DNA from: Caldilineaceae bacterium
GTDB lineage: Bacteria > Chloroflexota > Anaerolineae > Caldilineales > Caldilineaceae
Direction of reading: 5' to 3'
Length of the DNA stretch: 64,000 nucleotides
Assembly: GCA_022842065.1 (NCBI GenBank)
Contig: JALHQH010000063.1
Coordinates: 3,130-67,129 of the forward strand
The position numbers and the translations under genes were made by a program. This document shows positions 37,401 through 45,697 of the stretch, piece by piece (within the stretch, counting starts at the first letter, position 1; every line of letters starts with the position of its first letter). The notes beneath the pieces were generated by a model. It ran no database searches. It saw only the letters and a program-made list of their open reading frames with translations, and was not told the origin of the DNA.

Positions 37401-37774
37401 TGATAGACATGCGCGTTACTCTCATTAAATTTGATCTGAATGGATTGGCTGCCGCTACCGCCACCATTGATCCAGAAACGCAGATGGGTATAAGGGGCCG
37501 TATTGACTGCAGTGCCGGCTTTGAGATAGAGCGCCCCCCAGGCGGCGCTATGGGTGACCGCGGACGCATTGTTGCCGCTATACACCGGTGTGGTGGCGTT
37601 AACCAAGGTGATATCCCACGACCAATTTTCCCAGCCATTTTGTAAAAGGTCATCATAGAGGATGTGATCAGCTGCGGCAGTGGCCAGGAGCGCGGCGCGC
37701 ACCAGTGTACCACCACTTAGTAGTAAGATGAGGGCGAGCCAACCAATCGGCCAGCGTAGCAGTTTTACTTTCAT
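34403..37774 (-). CDS. Secreted NHL-propeller / GH44 glucanase-like enzyme
   Basis: The protein has 1123 residues. It starts with a signal peptide (LRWPIGWLALILLLSG). Residues about 45-180 look like a carbohydrate-binding beta-sandwich. An NHL propeller follows (about 195-495) with repeats such as LYVADTYFNRVQIFRNP and VYVTDIFNNRVLRF. A Thr/Pro linker leads to a GH44 domain with RRWGGNTATRYNW, the acid/base Glu in SLDNEPDIW (near 751) and the nucleophile Glu in ITEYNWGAY (near 935). GH44 enzymes cut beta-1,4-glucans and xyloglucan. The C-terminus is KLYLPMVGK. The ATG at 37774 follows GGAGAA by nine bases. Confidence 0.88.
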   Translation of the reverse strand: MKVKLLRWPIGWLALILLLSGGTLVRAALLATAAADHILYDDLLQNGWENWSWDITLVNATTPVYSGNNASAVTHSAAWGALYLKAGTAVNTAPYTHLRFWINGGGSGSQSIQIKFNESNAHVYHVTATANSWTEINVPLAAMGSPATLGAIYWQDATGGAQPTYYLDEIALVSEDVTSTFLDPTPDRQLALSKGPSGVAVAPNGRLYVAAWRENRVYSWANAATASGDPDLVFGTGNYAHNAETGCAGITPTATNLCGPESVAVDAANNLYVADTYFNRVQIFRNPDAEPLADQTAADLTLQADVPLGFGAPRGLAVDTNGDLWVVDEFHERVLKFVDPLNTNGAPDLVLGQTTLTGDGNTLFSTPLGVVVDSAGNVYVTDIFNNRVLRFNTPAANTATASQIYPNLNRPHDLAIDAQGRLYVSAPKADTNNVEKIHVYADPLTDTTPDFDGFTGLDNPMGLAFDGAGNLYVANCGNPYPCDGASEIQIFAATAAAPTSTPTATPTSTPTATPTSTPTATSTATATSTTGGPTATPTAIPTATSTPRPPVDITLQVNTAADRKPISDGIYGIHYADDEAFAAEIDLPVRRWGGNTATRYNWQNDMYGNPDWYFENEYADTSADEFIGQSRRTGTQSIITMPMSGWVAKAAGTVGNSATYPCSFDTRTYAYTPQPLPNGGAAADPADPQRSHCGSGITAYQNGEPIYFTGNNPLDTSIAINESWATGWIAHLQSQFGTAANGGVRYYSLDNEPDIWFGTHRDVRPDAITLQQLRTDSIAYAAAIKAADPAAQVLGPVVHGWTYYWHSPADGQQEAWETRPDRKANGDLPLIPWYLQQLADYEAQQGTRLLDYLDLHYYVAATDVTQAGAGDAATQARRLRSTRSLWDPTYVDESWIANAPVADENGQVADYDRVHLLPRMREWVAAHYPGTKLAITEYNWGAYDHINGALAQADVLGIFGREGLDLGVLFDSPYTTEGTFTSTGPGAYAFRIYRNYDGQGGKFGETSVRAVSSDQDQLAIYAAERSSDGALTIVLINKTANALTAGLNIATGTHASATRADVAQLYRYSAANLNAIIRQADQSLADSTLITTVPANSITLAVIPTPSFPVAPTSKLYLPMVGK

Positions 37775-37812
37775 AGTCCATTCTTCTCCACTTTAGTATC
37801 AGCAGAATTATT

Positions 37813-37894
37813 AGTAGACCGCAACGCTCAGGCGGGATCGTCAGATCCCGCCGGGGATTTGACAATCCTTGTAGAGTAGTGGCTGCGGTCTACT
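37813..37894. repeat. Nested palindromic element, copy 1
   Basis: The outer arms agtagaccgcaac and its near-complement enclose two inner hairpins, ggcgggatcgtcagatcccgcc and one around ggggatt-tgac-aatcc. A second element of the same build lies 140 bases away at 38036. Both sit in the divergent gap between the GH44 gene and purC. Confidence 0.85.
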
Positions 37895-38004
37895 GATTAT
37901 ATATTTTGCGCGGGTATCGACCCATGATACACAGCATAAGCGCGAATCTTCAGTTAGGGAAGCGCTTTCTTGTCAAGAATTTGCCAAGTGTACACACGGT
38001 CGGC

Positions 38005-38034
38005 TTTAGGGATCAATCTTCGCTCTGGTATAAT
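38005..38034 (+). promoter_or_regulatory. Extended -10 promoter for purC
   Basis: TGGTATAAT ends at 38034; a weak TTTAGG lies 18 bases before the hexamer. The start point would fall at the first bases of the palindromic element at 38036, so the purC leader would carry that structure at its 5' end. Confidence 0.5.
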
Positions 38035-38035
38035 C

Positions 38036-38117
38036 GGTAGACCGCAACCATTGCGCTAAGGGGATTGGCAAATCCCGCTAGGATCGTCAGATCCTAGCAG
38101 AGCAGTTGCGGTCGACT
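38036..38117. repeat. Nested palindromic element, copy 2
   Basis: The outer arms ggtagaccgcaac and gttgcggtcgact match copy 1. The inner hairpins are gggattggcaaatccc and gctaggatcgtcagatcctagc, present in the reverse order compared with copy 1. The element lies in the purC leader, 55 bases before the start codon. Confidence 0.85.
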
Positions 38118-38171
38118 GATATCGCGGTGTCGCCGTTTTACCCACTCAATCTTACAGGACAGAGCGCTTTC

Positions 38172-39137
38172 ATGAACATTGCTGAACTCCAGGTTGCCCT
38201 CCACCAAACGTTAACCACAACAGATCTCCCCTTCCTTGGCCCAAAGACGCATGGCAAAGTGCGCGATATCTACCAGCAGGGCGATCAGCTGGTGCTGATC
38301 ACCACCGACCGTCTTTCCGCCTTCGACCGGATTCTGGGTGCCGTGCCCTACAAAGGACAAGTGCTCAACCAGTTGGCCGCCTTTTGGTTTAGGGAGACCG
38401 CAGACATCATCCCCAATCACCTAATCGCGGTGCCAGATCCCAATGTCACCATCGCTAAACGCTGCCGCCCCTTGCCGGTAGAAGTCGTGGTGCGCGGCTA
38501 TATCAGCGGTGTCACCGCCACCGCACTCTGGTATCGTTACAGCCAAGGAGAACGCACGATCTATGGGATTGAGTTCCCCGATGGCTTACAGAAGAATGAC
38601 CAACTGCCCACTCCGATCATCACGCCGACAACAAAGGCAAGCGATGGTGGCCATGATGAACGGATTACCAGCACTGAGGTGGTCGAACTGGGATTGGTAG
38701 AAGCAGCGCTGTGGGTGCAGATTTGCCAGGCCGCGATTGCCATCTTCACGCGTGGGCAGGAAATAGCCCGCCGCGGCGGGCTGATTCTGGTTGACACTAA
38801 ATACGAATTTGGGATAACCGATGAAGGCGAAGTGTGCCTGATCGACGAGGTACACACGCCCGATTCAAGTCGCTACTGGATTGCGGAGACCTATGCTGCG
38901 CGGGTCGCGGCTGGACAAGAGCCGGAGAACTTTGACAAAGAATTTATCCGCCTCTATTACGCCGCCCAAGGTTACCGCGGCGAAGGCGAACCCTTTCCCC
39001 TGCCCGCCGACCTCGCGCTTGAAGCCGCGCAACGCTATATTCGCACCTACGAGTTGCTCACCGGCCGCCCCTTTGCACCGGGTGAATTGCCGGCCAACCC
39101 GCGGATGGAACGGCAACTGCGGGCCTATTTTGCGTAA
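38172..39137 (+). CDS. purC: Phosphoribosylaminoimidazole-succinocarboxamide synthase
   Basis: The protein has 321 residues, near the longer SAICAR synthase type also found in yeast. It joins aspartate to CAIR using ATP in purine synthesis. Marks include GKVRDIYQQGDQLVLITTDR, RPLPVEVVVRGYISG and LIDEVHTPDSSRYW. The ATG at 38172 follows an AGGACAGAG stretch; the longer frame to 38106 runs back into the palindromic element and is unlikely. purL and purQ lie 7.5 kb downstream, separated by unrelated genes, so the pathway is dispersed. Confidence 0.93.
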   Translation: MNIAELQVALHQTLTTTDLPFLGPKTHGKVRDIYQQGDQLVLITTDRLSAFDRILGAVPYKGQVLNQLAAFWFRETADIIPNHLIAVPDPNVTIAKRCRPLPVEVVVRGYISGVTATALWYRYSQGERTIYGIEFPDGLQKNDQLPTPIITPTTKASDGGHDERITSTEVVELGLVEAALWVQICQAAIAIFTRGQEIARRGGLILVDTKYEFGITDEGEVCLIDEVHTPDSSRYWIAETYAARVAAGQEPENFDKEFIRLYYAAQGYRGEGEPFPLPADLALEAAQRYIRTYELLTGRPFAPGELPANPRMERQLRAYFA

Positions 39138-39186
39138 TTTCTACAGTAAAGGTAGACAAGTAGATAGGTTGCAATAGGTTGGGGGT

Positions 39187-39273
39187 GGGTATAGACGCGG
39201 ATCTGGGTAATGCGGATTTTAGGTTCCCATCCGAGAGTCCTAAATCCGCATTACCCAGATCCGCGTCTATACC
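39187..39273. repeat. Long palindrome at convergent purC/mug junction
   Basis: About 36 paired bases start gggtatagacgcggatctgg, with one single-base slip, and enclose a 14-base loop. The mug stop codon lies inside the right arm. purC ends 50 bases to the left. It probably terminates transcription from both sides. Confidence 0.92.
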
Positions 39274-39824
39274 CCCGTTGGCTTAGCTAAACTTCCCAGC
39301 CGTAACTCGCGAAAAACGTCAGCCAACGTCGCTAGCGTATAATGGGCGTTGAGACCACTGGGATTGGGCAGCACCCAAATTGCCGTCGCACCGATGATTT
39401 CCGGCTGTTGACCCAGCACGGCCTGGGGGAAACCAAAGCCCTGGCGATAGGCGGTGATCCCCAACACGGCCAGGATACGCGGCTGGTAGTGTAGAACCTT
39501 GGCCTGCAATGCCGCGGCCCCGGCCACCAACTCGGCCTTACTCAGTTCTTGGGCCTGTGCACTGGCGCGATCGGCGACGTTGGTGATGCCGTAGCCCAAC
39601 CCTAACAGTTCTTGTTCTTCGTCCGGCCGGAAGAGGCGCGGGGTAAAGCCGGCGGCGTAGAGCGTCGGCCAAAAGCGGTTGCCGGGTCGCGCGAAGTGAT
39701 GGCCGACGGCGGCGGTGTATAGCCCTGGGTTGATGCCACAGAAGAGGATCTTGAGGTTAGGCGCGATCACATCGGGTACTTTATTGCCGGCTGCGGCCAG
39801 TAAGTCAGCTTTGTTTGGTCTCAT
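39267..39824 (-). CDS. mug: G/U mismatch-specific uracil-DNA glycosylase
   Basis: The protein has 185 residues and belongs to the Mug/TDG family of uracil-DNA glycosylases, which remove uracil or ethenocytosine opposite guanine. The active-site motif FCGINPGLYTAA and the conserved HHFARPGNRFWPTLYAAGFTPR are present, and the second motif is LPNPSGLNAHY. The stop codon lies in the arm of the 39187-39273 palindrome. It diverges from the LuxR-type regulator gene, with 190 bases between them. Confidence 0.93.
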   Translation of the reverse strand: MRPNKADLLAAAGNKVPDVIAPNLKILFCGINPGLYTAAVGHHFARPGNRFWPTLYAAGFTPRLFRPDEEQELLGLGYGITNVADRASAQAQELSKAELVAGAAALQAKVLHYQPRILAVLGITAYRQGFGFPQAVLGQQPEIIGATAIWVLPNPSGLNAHYTLATLADVFRELRLGSLAKPTGV

Positions 39825-39980
39825 CGATTGGGTTTCCTTACGTTTGATTGCATCTCAGCTCAGATCTTATCCAGAAATGCACTGTATCGCTGTGCGCGGC
39901 AGTCCATTGCATGCCATCGTCCATTGAAAAATTGCCTATCTGCAAAAACTGCCGGCAACGCCCCCCTCCGCGAAGCAGAC

Positions 39981-40010
39981 TTGGCGCATCTACTGCCAAC
40001 CGACTATAAT
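39981..40010 (+). promoter_or_regulatory. Promoter giving a leaderless LuxR-regulator transcript
   Basis: TTGGCG and a perfect TATAAT stand 18 bases apart. The -10 ends at 40010 and the ATG begins at 40017, so the predicted start point falls on or next to the start codon. No ribosome-binding site fits between. Confidence 0.6.
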
Positions 40011-40016
40011 TGCCCC

Positions 40017-42791
40017 ATGGACGATCTGCTCTTACAGACCAAGTTCCATATCCCTACTGCCCCTCACGCCCTGGTCACGCGTCCGCACCTGCTGACGCGG
40101 CTGGCGGGAGCGTTTACCCGGCGCGTGACGCTGATCGCCGCCCCTGCCGGCTTTGGTAAGACAACGCTGGTGGCGACGAGCCTTGCCACCCTCACGGCCA
40201 CTGTCCCCGTTGGTCAGCTTGTTCCCCAGCCCTGTTGGTTGACGCTGGATGAAGCCGACAACGACCCGCAGCGCTTTTTTCTGTACTGGATTGGCGCGCT
40301 GCAGCGCGCCGTGCCGCACGGTGGCGAACAGGCGCGCACCCTCTTGCTTGCCGCCCAAGCCACATCCTGTCAGACGTTGCTGACGGTGCTCCTCAATGAG
40401 TTGGCCGTGCTGACAACACCGGTGGTACTCGTCTTGGATGATTACCATCTCATCACCACTACGGCGATTCACGAAGCGCTGGCTTTCATGGTTGACCATT
40501 TGCCCCCAACGCTGCATCTCCTAATCACCAGCCGCACCGAGCCGCCGCTGCCATGGGCGCGCTGGCGCGTGCGTGGCTACCTGGCCGAGCTACGCGGGGT
40601 AGATCTGCGCTTTTCCCAGGGGGAGATTGCTGAATTTTTTAACCAGGTGGCCGGTCTCTCGTTGCGCCCTGCCCAGCGTGAACAACTAGCCGCGCGCACA
40701 GAAGGTTGGGTTGCGGCCTTACAACTGGTCGCACTCTCTCTGCCTGGGCAGACCGACATTGACGCGTTTCTGGACAACTTTACTGGCGGCCAGCGCCAGG
40801 TGGTCGATTACCTGGTCGATGAAGTGTTACGTCAGCAGCCGCCGGCCACGCAACACTTTTTGCTCTATACCTCGATTCTGAGCCGGCTGTGTGCCTCGTT
40901 GTGTGCCGCCTTGCTGGCCGAAAACCCCTACGATTTCAGCCGCGCTGACCCTGCGCTGTCCACTGCTCAGGCCATGTTAGAAGATCTGGAGCGCCGACAG
41001 CTTTTTCTCGTGCCGCTTGATGGCGACCGGCAATGGTACCGTTACCACGCGCTCTTTGCCGAATTTTTACGCCACCGGCTGGGCGAACAGGCCGTGCGCT
41101 TGCACCGCCGCGCGGCGGCCTGGTATGCCGCGCATGGGTATGTTGAGGAGACAATCACCCATGCGCTGGCCGCGCACGATTATCCCTATGCCACTGCCTT
41201 GATTGAAGCGCATGGTTTACCGTTCGCCCTGCGCAATCAGTTGACCACGGTAGAAGGGTGGTTGCAAGCCTTGCCCGCTACCCTTTACCAGCAAAGCCCA
41301 GCCTTGACGATTACCAATCTTTGGGTTGCGATGGGCCGGGGGGACAGCGCAGCGATGACGCGTGCTTTGCAACAAGTCGATGCCGCGCTTGTCTTACACC
41401 CAAGCGTGCTTGACGCTACCTTGCAGAGTACGGCTGATGCGGCGCGCGCCTTGGTCGCCAGTTTTCAACAGGATCACGCCACGACCATTCGTTATGCGCA
41501 ACAAGCGCTGGCCGGATTGCCCCCCGCCGCGCAACTCTTGCGGTTGGCTGCGATCTCCGGCTTGGGCTACGGTTATTACTGTGCGGGTGATCTCTTACAG
41601 GCTGAACGTACGTTGCGCCCGGCCTTGCTGACTCAACCGCAGGCGCTGGAACAGATCTTTATTCATAGCACCATGTTAGCCATGCTGGCAATGACCGTGG
41701 AGATGCAGGGCCGTTTACAAGAGGCCGTTACCCTTTACCGACGCGCACTCCAACTGACGCGCCGGCAGACCGCCGACGATGAGCATTATCTGCCGCTGCC
41801 TGGCGTGGCCGTGGCGCTGCATGGGATGGCGCTGCGCCTCTACGAGTTCAACGCGCTCGACGAGGCGCGACACTATGGCGAGTTCGCCCGCCGCCTGAGC
41901 GCAACTGCAGGCAATCAGATGGTCTATGGCCATGCCTTAGCCACCCTTGCCCTGATCGCTCAGGCGCGTGGGGCGCTGGCTGAAGCGCAAGCGCAGATTG
42001 ACGAAGGCTATGCTGTCCTGCAAGGGTTGGCTGTGCCCAGCGCTGCCGTGGTGGAATCACAACGGGTTTTTCTCTGGTGCAAACGGGGCCATCTTGTCAC
42101 TGCCGGCCAGTGGGCCGCCCGGTTTGTCCAAACCATGCCCTCGCGTCCCCAGCCGATGACCGCTTTTGCGTCGGTTTACTGTGCGCTGGCACGGATCTGG
42201 ATTGCCCAAGAACGGTTTGACGAAGCCGACCAACTGCTGGCCGATCTCTATGCGGCGGCGGCGGCGGGACATTACCATTACTATCTGGTGTGGACGCGCA
42301 TCTTGCAGAGTGAGTCGCAGACCGCTCAGGGCAACCAGGCGGCCGCCATCGCGCGGTTGGCAGAGGCCCTGACATTGGCGGCACCCGCCGGCTATATTCG
42401 CACTTTTGTGGATGAAGGCGCGGTTATCCACGCACTGCTTCTCCAAGTCGCCCAACGTCCCCTTGACAACGGGTTGGCCGACTATTTAGATCAGCTGTTG
42501 GCCGCATTTGATGCCCCAGCCCGCTCTAAACAAAACGCCCCAACCAGCACGCTTCCCCCTATGCGCCATCCCCCTTTGGTTTTGGTTGCGCCTTTGATCG
42601 AAGCGTTGAGCGAGCGGGAACTGGAAGTGCTCCAACTGCTGGCCCACGGTCATTCCAACCAGGCCATTGCCGACCAGTTGGTCGTGGCTCTCAGCACAGT
42701 GAAAAAACATTTGGTCCACATCTACGGCAAACTCGCCGTTACCAGCCGCACCCAGGCGGTTAACCGCGCGCGCGAATTGCAGTTGCTCTGA
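40017..42791 (+). CDS. MalT-like ATP-dependent LuxR-family transcription regulator
   Basis: The protein has 924 residues. The N-terminus (LLLQTKFHIPTAPHALVTRP) precedes an NTPase domain with P-loop APAGFGKTTL and a Walker B-like VLVLDDYHLI. A long helical TPR-type sensor region follows. The C-terminal LuxR helix-turn-helix is LSERELEVLQLLAHGHSNQA then IADQLVVALSTVKKHLVHIY. Such proteins bind an inducer and ATP, oligomerise and activate promoters. I place the start at 40017; an upstream extension to 39828 reads through the promoter. The inducer and targets are unknown. A NarX-type histidine kinase gene faces it. Confidence 0.9.
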   Translation: MDDLLLQTKFHIPTAPHALVTRPHLLTRLAGAFTRRVTLIAAPAGFGKTTLVATSLATLTATVPVGQLVPQPCWLTLDEADNDPQRFFLYWIGALQRAVPHGGEQARTLLLAAQATSCQTLLTVLLNELAVLTTPVVLVLDDYHLITTTAIHEALAFMVDHLPPTLHLLITSRTEPPLPWARWRVRGYLAELRGVDLRFSQGEIAEFFNQVAGLSLRPAQREQLAARTEGWVAALQLVALSLPGQTDIDAFLDNFTGGQRQVVDYLVDEVLRQQPPATQHFLLYTSILSRLCASLCAALLAENPYDFSRADPALSTAQAMLEDLERRQLFLVPLDGDRQWYRYHALFAEFLRHRLGEQAVRLHRRAAAWYAAHGYVEETITHALAAHDYPYATALIEAHGLPFALRNQLTTVEGWLQALPATLYQQSPALTITNLWVAMGRGDSAAMTRALQQVDAALVLHPSVLDATLQSTADAARALVASFQQDHATTIRYAQQALAGLPPAAQLLRLAAISGLGYGYYCAGDLLQAERTLRPALLTQPQALEQIFIHSTMLAMLAMTVEMQGRLQEAVTLYRRALQLTRRQTADDEHYLPLPGVAVALHGMALRLYEFNALDEARHYGEFARRLSATAGNQMVYGHALATLALIAQARGALAEAQAQIDEGYAVLQGLAVPSAAVVESQRVFLWCKRGHLVTAGQWAARFVQTMPSRPQPMTAFASVYCALARIWIAQERFDEADQLLADLYAAAAAGHYHYYLVWTRILQSESQTAQGNQAAAIARLAEALTLAAPAGYIRTFVDEGAVIHALLLQVAQRPLDNGLADYLDQLLAAFDAPARSKQNAPTSTLPPMRHPPLVLVAPLIEALSERELEVLQLLAHGHSNQAIADQLVVALSTVKKHLVHIYGKLAVTSRTQAVNRARELQLL

Positions 42792-43143
42792 CTTTGCCTA
42801 CCGACACCCCACTCACGCCAACGCTTCTGCTCGCTACTCCTTTCGGGGAATGACAACACCACTTCGGCTCTGTGTACCAGGCGCAGACCGCCCGAATGAA
42901 TGGTGCGCGCCACCTCGCTCGCAGCGATTACTTCGGTGAGCTTACCGGCCGGCCCCCAGTTGACTAGTACACAGCGGCGTAAATAAGCCAATCGCGCACT
43001 TGTGCACGCGTCAAGTACTCTCGTGGCCCAAGCTGGTCCGTGACTAGCGCTGGTCACGGGCCAGCTTGGCACGACTCTACTGTGGGTTTATGTGTGCCGC
43101 GCTGTACTAGCGTTTTGCCGGTCGGCAAAAAGTTGTTGCATGG
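42792..43143. other. Gene-free gap between convergent regulator genes
   Basis: Apart from the hairpin at 43028 there is no gene. Short words around gtacacagcggcg and tgtaccaggcgc are scattered and may be the remains of an older repeat. No coding frame has the character of its neighbours. Confidence 0.5.
43028..43069. terminator. Hairpin between convergent LuxR regulator and kinase genes
   Basis: Arms ccaagctggtccgtgac and its complement, with one wobble pair, enclose tagcgctg. It lies between the 3' ends of the two regulators and could end either transcript; no T-run is present. Confidence 0.6.
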
Positions 43144-44286
43144 TTATGAGCCCATGGGTAACGGGATGACCACGCGTACCACGGTGCCAACCCTGGCCGC
43201 GCTTTCAATGATTAACTCACCGCCCAGCAGCTTCACCCGCTCATTCATCCCTGCCAGCCCATAACGATGGGGCGTTACGTCCTCCGGGTCGAAGCCACAG
43301 CCATCATCCTGGATCACCAGCGTCACCGCCTTGGGGGTGGTGACGAGTTTGAGTTTGCCATTCGCGGCCGCGGCATGGCTGATCATGTTGGTGACCGCTT
43401 CCTGTGCGACGCGGTAGAGGCCCACTTCAACTGCCACTGGCAACGGGCGCTGCCCACCGACCGCACTGTATTGAATATTCAGCGTGGGATGGCGTGTTTT
43501 GTTTTCTTCAACGAGCGTTTCGAGGGCAGCCGCCAGCGTTTTCCCCTCCAGTGGCGCCGCCCGCAGATCGAGCACTGAACGCCGCGCTTCTTCCAAGTTG
43601 GTACGCGTCAGGGTCAAGGCCTGTTGGATGGCTTGCCGAATGCGCTCCTGTTGGGCAGGGCGGTCGAGGAGGGCATCCGCAGTCTCTAATTGGAGGGTAA
43701 TTGCGGCCAAGCCCTGTGCCAATGTATCGTGAATTTCGCGAGCGAGCCGGTTGCGCTCTTCCAAGGCCCCCAACGCCACTGAGCGCGCGTAGAGTCGTGC
43801 CCGTTCGACCGCAATGCCTAGCAGATCGCCTACGGTGTAGAGCAGGCGCAACTCATCAGCCGAAAGCTCGCGCCAGTCGGTGCTCGCAACGTTGAGCACG
43901 CCAATCTCCTTGCCATGCGCAAAGAGTGGCACACTGGCATGATAGCGCAGCCCATCCGTGCCCCTGACCAGATTTTTGAGCCGGCTACAGGTGATCACAT
44001 CCACATTGGCCGCCCCCGCCAGATCGCCCTCCTCAAACGATTCCAGGCAGTAACACCAGCCCTCCATGCGTACTGGGTTATTGGCCAGCGCCGGGGGCAA
44101 ATTCTGCGCTGCCGCCAGATAAAATGCGCCACTCTCCTCATTACGCAGCCAGATCCAGCCCGTTTGCAGCCCAAAGTGCGCGGCAACCTGCGCCAACGTC
44201 GCTTGCAACGCCGCATCCAACGCCGCCGACCGATTCAGCGCCTGCGCGATTTCGTTGAGAATGACCAGTTCGCGTATGCTACCCAT
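43144..44286 (-). CDS. GAF-domain sensor histidine kinase, NarX/DegS type
   Basis: The protein has 380 residues and no membrane helix, so it is a cytoplasmic sensor. A GAF domain covers about residues 10-155. The HisKA_3 phosphoacceptor is His in RLAREIHDTLAQGLAAI. The HATPase domain has DDGCGFDPED and YGLAGMNERVKLLGGELII. The ATG at 44286 has AGGAG seven bases upstream; the longer frame to 44517 enters the neighbouring repeat. No response regulator follows it. NarL-type partners have LuxR-type output domains, as in the convergent 40017 gene, but that protein lacks a receiver domain. Confidence 0.88.
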   Translation of the reverse strand: MGSIRELVILNEIAQALNRSAALDAALQATLAQVAAHFGLQTGWIWLRNEESGAFYLAAAQNLPPALANNPVRMEGWCYCLESFEEGDLAGAANVDVITCSRLKNLVRGTDGLRYHASVPLFAHGKEIGVLNVASTDWRELSADELRLLYTVGDLLGIAVERARLYARSVALGALEERNRLAREIHDTLAQGLAAITLQLETADALLDRPAQQERIRQAIQQALTLTRTNLEEARRSVLDLRAAPLEGKTLAAALETLVEENKTRHPTLNIQYSAVGGQRPLPVAVEVGLYRVAQEAVTNMISHAAAANGKLKLVTTPKAVTLVIQDDGCGFDPEDVTPHRYGLAGMNERVKLLGGELIIESAARVGTVVRVVIPLPMGS

Positions 44287-44356
44287 CTGTGCTCCTAGTT
44301 GACGACCGGCTACGGATGACAAGATGACCGGATGACAAGATGACCACGCGACATTG

Positions 44357-45262
44357 TCACCCTTTTTGGATCCAGCCGTCGTCGTTGGTGGCAAAGCGCG
44401 TGTGTAATTCTTCAACAACCGCTTGGGGCAACGCCGGCAGCGTGTTGACCCAGTCGATGTTGGCCTGCATGTGGGCGGGATTGCGGGTGCCGACGATGGC
44501 GGTGTCGACCGCGTCATGGACCAGGGTAAAGCTCAGGGCGAGCCAGATGCGATTGGCGGGGGCACCGGGCAAGGGGGTTTCATGGCCCATGATTTGGGCA
44601 CGGCGGAAATATTCGGCGGCATAATCGCTAGGGCTTTGTTGCGCGCCCCACGCGCCATTCGCAATTGGCCGTTTGACGATGATGCCCATACCCTGCGCTT
44701 TGGCCTGATCAAAGAGTTGGGTACGGGCGCGTTGGTCAGTGAGATTAAAGCTGGTCTGTAAGGTGTCAAAGAGCCCGCTCTGCACCGCCCACGCCGCTGC
44801 TTCATTGTCACCGCTGTAGCCGATAAACCGCACCTTGCCGGCCTGCTTGGCCTTTTGCAACTCGGCAATCACCTCGCCCCGTGCCAGCACATCGACCCCA
44901 CAGGAATGTAGCTGCATCAGGTCGATCACCTCGGTTTTCATGCGGGTTAGGCTGCGGTCAATGCTATCGCGCACGGTGGGCGCGGTCCATTCCTCGCCTT
45001 GATAGCCGCCGGTGACATGGCCACACTTGGAGGCGAGCACATATTCAGCGCGGCGGTGGGCAATCGTGCGGCCAATCAACTCTTCACTGATGTCATAACA
45101 GGCCGCGGTGTCCAGGAAGGTGATGCCATTATCGAGCGCCGTGTTGAGGACCTGACTGGCCTCCTGAATTTCGGCAAAGGTCAGCTCAAAACCGATTTCG
45201 GCCAGCCCCACACCTAACCGGCTAACCTGGAGTCCCGTGTTGCCCAGGATACGTTGTTGCAT
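44357..45262 (-). CDS. Aldo/keto reductase
   Basis: The protein has 301 residues. It begins MQQRILGNTGLQVSRLGVGL, a typical aldo/keto reductase start. The catalytic tetrad can be placed: Asp and Tyr in FLDTAACYD, Lys in LASKCGHV and His in MQLHSCGVD. It reduces carbonyls with NAD(P)H. The ATG at 45262 follows AAAGGAA by eight bases. Short gatgacaagatgacc words lie between it and the histidine kinase gene. The substrate is unknown and no operon partner is evident. Confidence 0.9.
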   Translation of the reverse strand: MQQRILGNTGLQVSRLGVGLAEIGFELTFAEIQEASQVLNTALDNGITFLDTAACYDISEELIGRTIAHRRAEYVLASKCGHVTGGYQGEEWTAPTVRDSIDRSLTRMKTEVIDLMQLHSCGVDVLARGEVIAELQKAKQAGKVRFIGYSGDNEAAAWAVQSGLFDTLQTSFNLTDQRARTQLFDQAKAQGMGIIVKRPIANGAWGAQQSPSDYAAEYFRRAQIMGHETPLPGAPANRIWLALSFTLVHDAVDTAIVGTRNPAHMQANIDWVNTLPALPQAVVEELHTRFATNDDGWIQKG

Positions 45263-45290
45263 GATCAATTCCTTTCCATAGATAAGTCAC

Positions 45291-45345
45291 TTAACCTTGG
45301 CACAATCTGGTTGTTTTTCACACCAGCAGATTGTGTCAAGGTTAA
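45291..45345. repeat. Palindrome upstream of the aldo/keto reductase
   Basis: Arms of about 22 bases start ttaaccttggcacaatctg, with small slips, around a T-rich loop. It lies in the divergent gap between the reductase and purL. The remaining 350 bases up to purL show no supported gene. Confidence 0.75.
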
Positions 45346-45697
45346 ATCAGCTGACTAGTAGGGGGCGATTTTAGGGGGCGAATGAGCGGTCAGGACGACC
45401 ACTGGCATTATAGCATAAGCGCATGGCGATTCATGTGTCGTTGATGGGGTTTGTAGTTGGGTCTGCCTCTTATTCGTGATAAACTAGGTCAACCCGAGTT
45501 GATGTATACTTGGCGCTCTCATCATTTACCTTTTTACTCGTGTAGAAGATGTGAAATGATGACGACCGTTCGTATCAAATATCGCATTGGGTCGCGCACT
45601 CTGCCCCCTGGAGACAAGGCCAATCGAATCGTTAGTACCACGGTGATATAAATCTACCAATGCTTCAACAGCCAACGCAACGACTGACGAACTGACC

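Noticed and set aside
38036..38171. Known purine or PRPP riboswitch in the purC leader
   Set aside because: The structure is explained by the palindromic element, and none of the conserved bases of a known purine-related riboswitch could be recognised.
45457..45651. 64-codon open frame between the aldo/keto reductase and purL
   Set aside because: No ribosome site, no domain and composition like the intergenic DNA around it.
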